Source: Pseudoalteromonas rubra
Lineage (GTDB): Bacteria; Pseudomonadota; Gammaproteobacteria; Enterobacterales; Alteromonadaceae
DNA: 64,000 nucleotides
Reading direction: 5' to 3'
NCBI RefSeq assembly: GCF_001482385.1
Contig: NZ_CP013611.1
Coordinates: forward strand, 1,736,001 to 1,800,000
In this document: positions 63,857 to 64,000 of the stretch, piece after piece
Numbering within the stretch: position 1 is the stretch's first letter
How the letters are laid out: the number at the start of each line of letters is the position of its first letter
Translations under genes and position numbers: made by a program
The notes under the pieces: generated by a model
What the model was told of the DNA's origin: nothing
Databases searched by the model: none
Seen by the model: the letters and a program-made list of their open reading frames with translations, nothing else

Positions 63857-64000
63857 TTACTGCGGTGGAATTGCGGGCCAGTATCCCAGTACAAAATTAT
63901 CCATTTCCCCTTTAATACTGACGCTGCCATAGCTACGAACCCGAACAATCATGCGAGATAACGGTCGCGAAGAGTCGACCGGGTAAACCTCATTCAGTTG
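63857..64000 (-). CDS. C-terminal fragment of a gene crossing the right edge
   Basis: The last 47 codons of a minus-strand reading frame that is open to the window edge and ends in TAA at 63857. The visible peptide ends FVLGYWPAIPPQ and has RMIVRVRSYGSVSIKGEM. It is probably real, since a terminator follows at the right distance, but it is too short to name. Confidence 0.55.
   Translation of the reverse strand, partial: QLNEVYPVDSSRPLSRMIVRVRSYGSVSIKGEMDNFVLGYWPAIPPQ

Overview
The window is a chromosomal stretch of a marine-type gammaproteobacterium, most likely Pseudoalteromonas or a close relative. The order fldB-xerD-dsbC-recJ-prfB-lysS is the conserved gammaproteobacterial one. A serine/arginine tRNA array, an alpha-2-macroglobulin/penicillin-binding protein 1C pair, several FtsX-type ABC permeases, a TonB-type gene and a large RTX locus fit that group. 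The genus is an inference from gene content; no 16S gene is present. No transposase, integrase (other than XerD), phage block or CRISPR array was seen.

Layout. 0-3.4 kb: a partial diguanylate cyclase, a DUF3087 membrane protein, a TonB-like protein, and an ECF sigma factor overlapping a putative anti-sigma factor. 3.4-7.0 kb: an NhaC-type transporter, an RpiR/MurR-type regulator and a NamZ-type exo-muramidase, a possible cell-wall sugar recovery group. 7.0-8.3 kb: a minus-strand tRNA operon (Ser-GCT, then four tandem Arg-ACG) followed by 151-base repeats, each holding a defective tRNA-Arg copy and a terminator. 8.4-15.9 kb: a small CxxC protein, then the housekeeping block lysS, prfB (with its frameshift), recJ, dsbC, xerD and fldB. 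16.0-22.8 kb: a 57-residue glycine/cysteine-rich peptide gene with its own terminator, two AraC regulators, a lipid-type SRPBCC/hydroxylase pair, a metallo-beta-lactamase-fold lipoprotein, an acyltransferase and a zinc-ribbon protein. 22.8-32.7 kb: manB and manC (GDP-mannose), then alpha-2-macroglobulin and pbpC. 33-39 kb: one ABC ATPase with four permeases arranged as two duplicated pairs. 39.5-41.7 kb: a DUF1993 protein and an unrecognised 479-residue protein. 41.8-46.1 kb: a compact chaperone-usher type locus with two paralogous small subunits. 46.1-47.8 kb: an AraC regulator and a HAD phosphatase. 47.9-59.3 kb: a type I secretion operon. 59.5-64 kb: ybiT, a formylglycine-enzyme-fold protein lacking the catalytic cysteines, a DUF1579-like protein, and the tail of one more gene.

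The most interesting system is the operon at 59274-47892 (minus strand). It encodes an ABC exporter, an HlyD-type adaptor, a periplasmic protein with an LprI-type lysozyme-inhibitor domain, and a 2253-residue RTX protein whose N-terminus is a T4-type (GH24) lysozyme with all three catalytic residues at T4 spacing. This looks like a secreted peptidoglycan-cutting toxin carried with its own immunity protein. The pairing of lysozyme and lysozyme inhibitor is read directly from the sequence; the antibacterial role is inference.

Other points worth attention are the rtT-like tRNA-Arg repeats, the orphan RiPP-like peptide, the duplicated ABC permeases, and the unusual pilus locus with a strong hairpin directly in front of the usher start codon.
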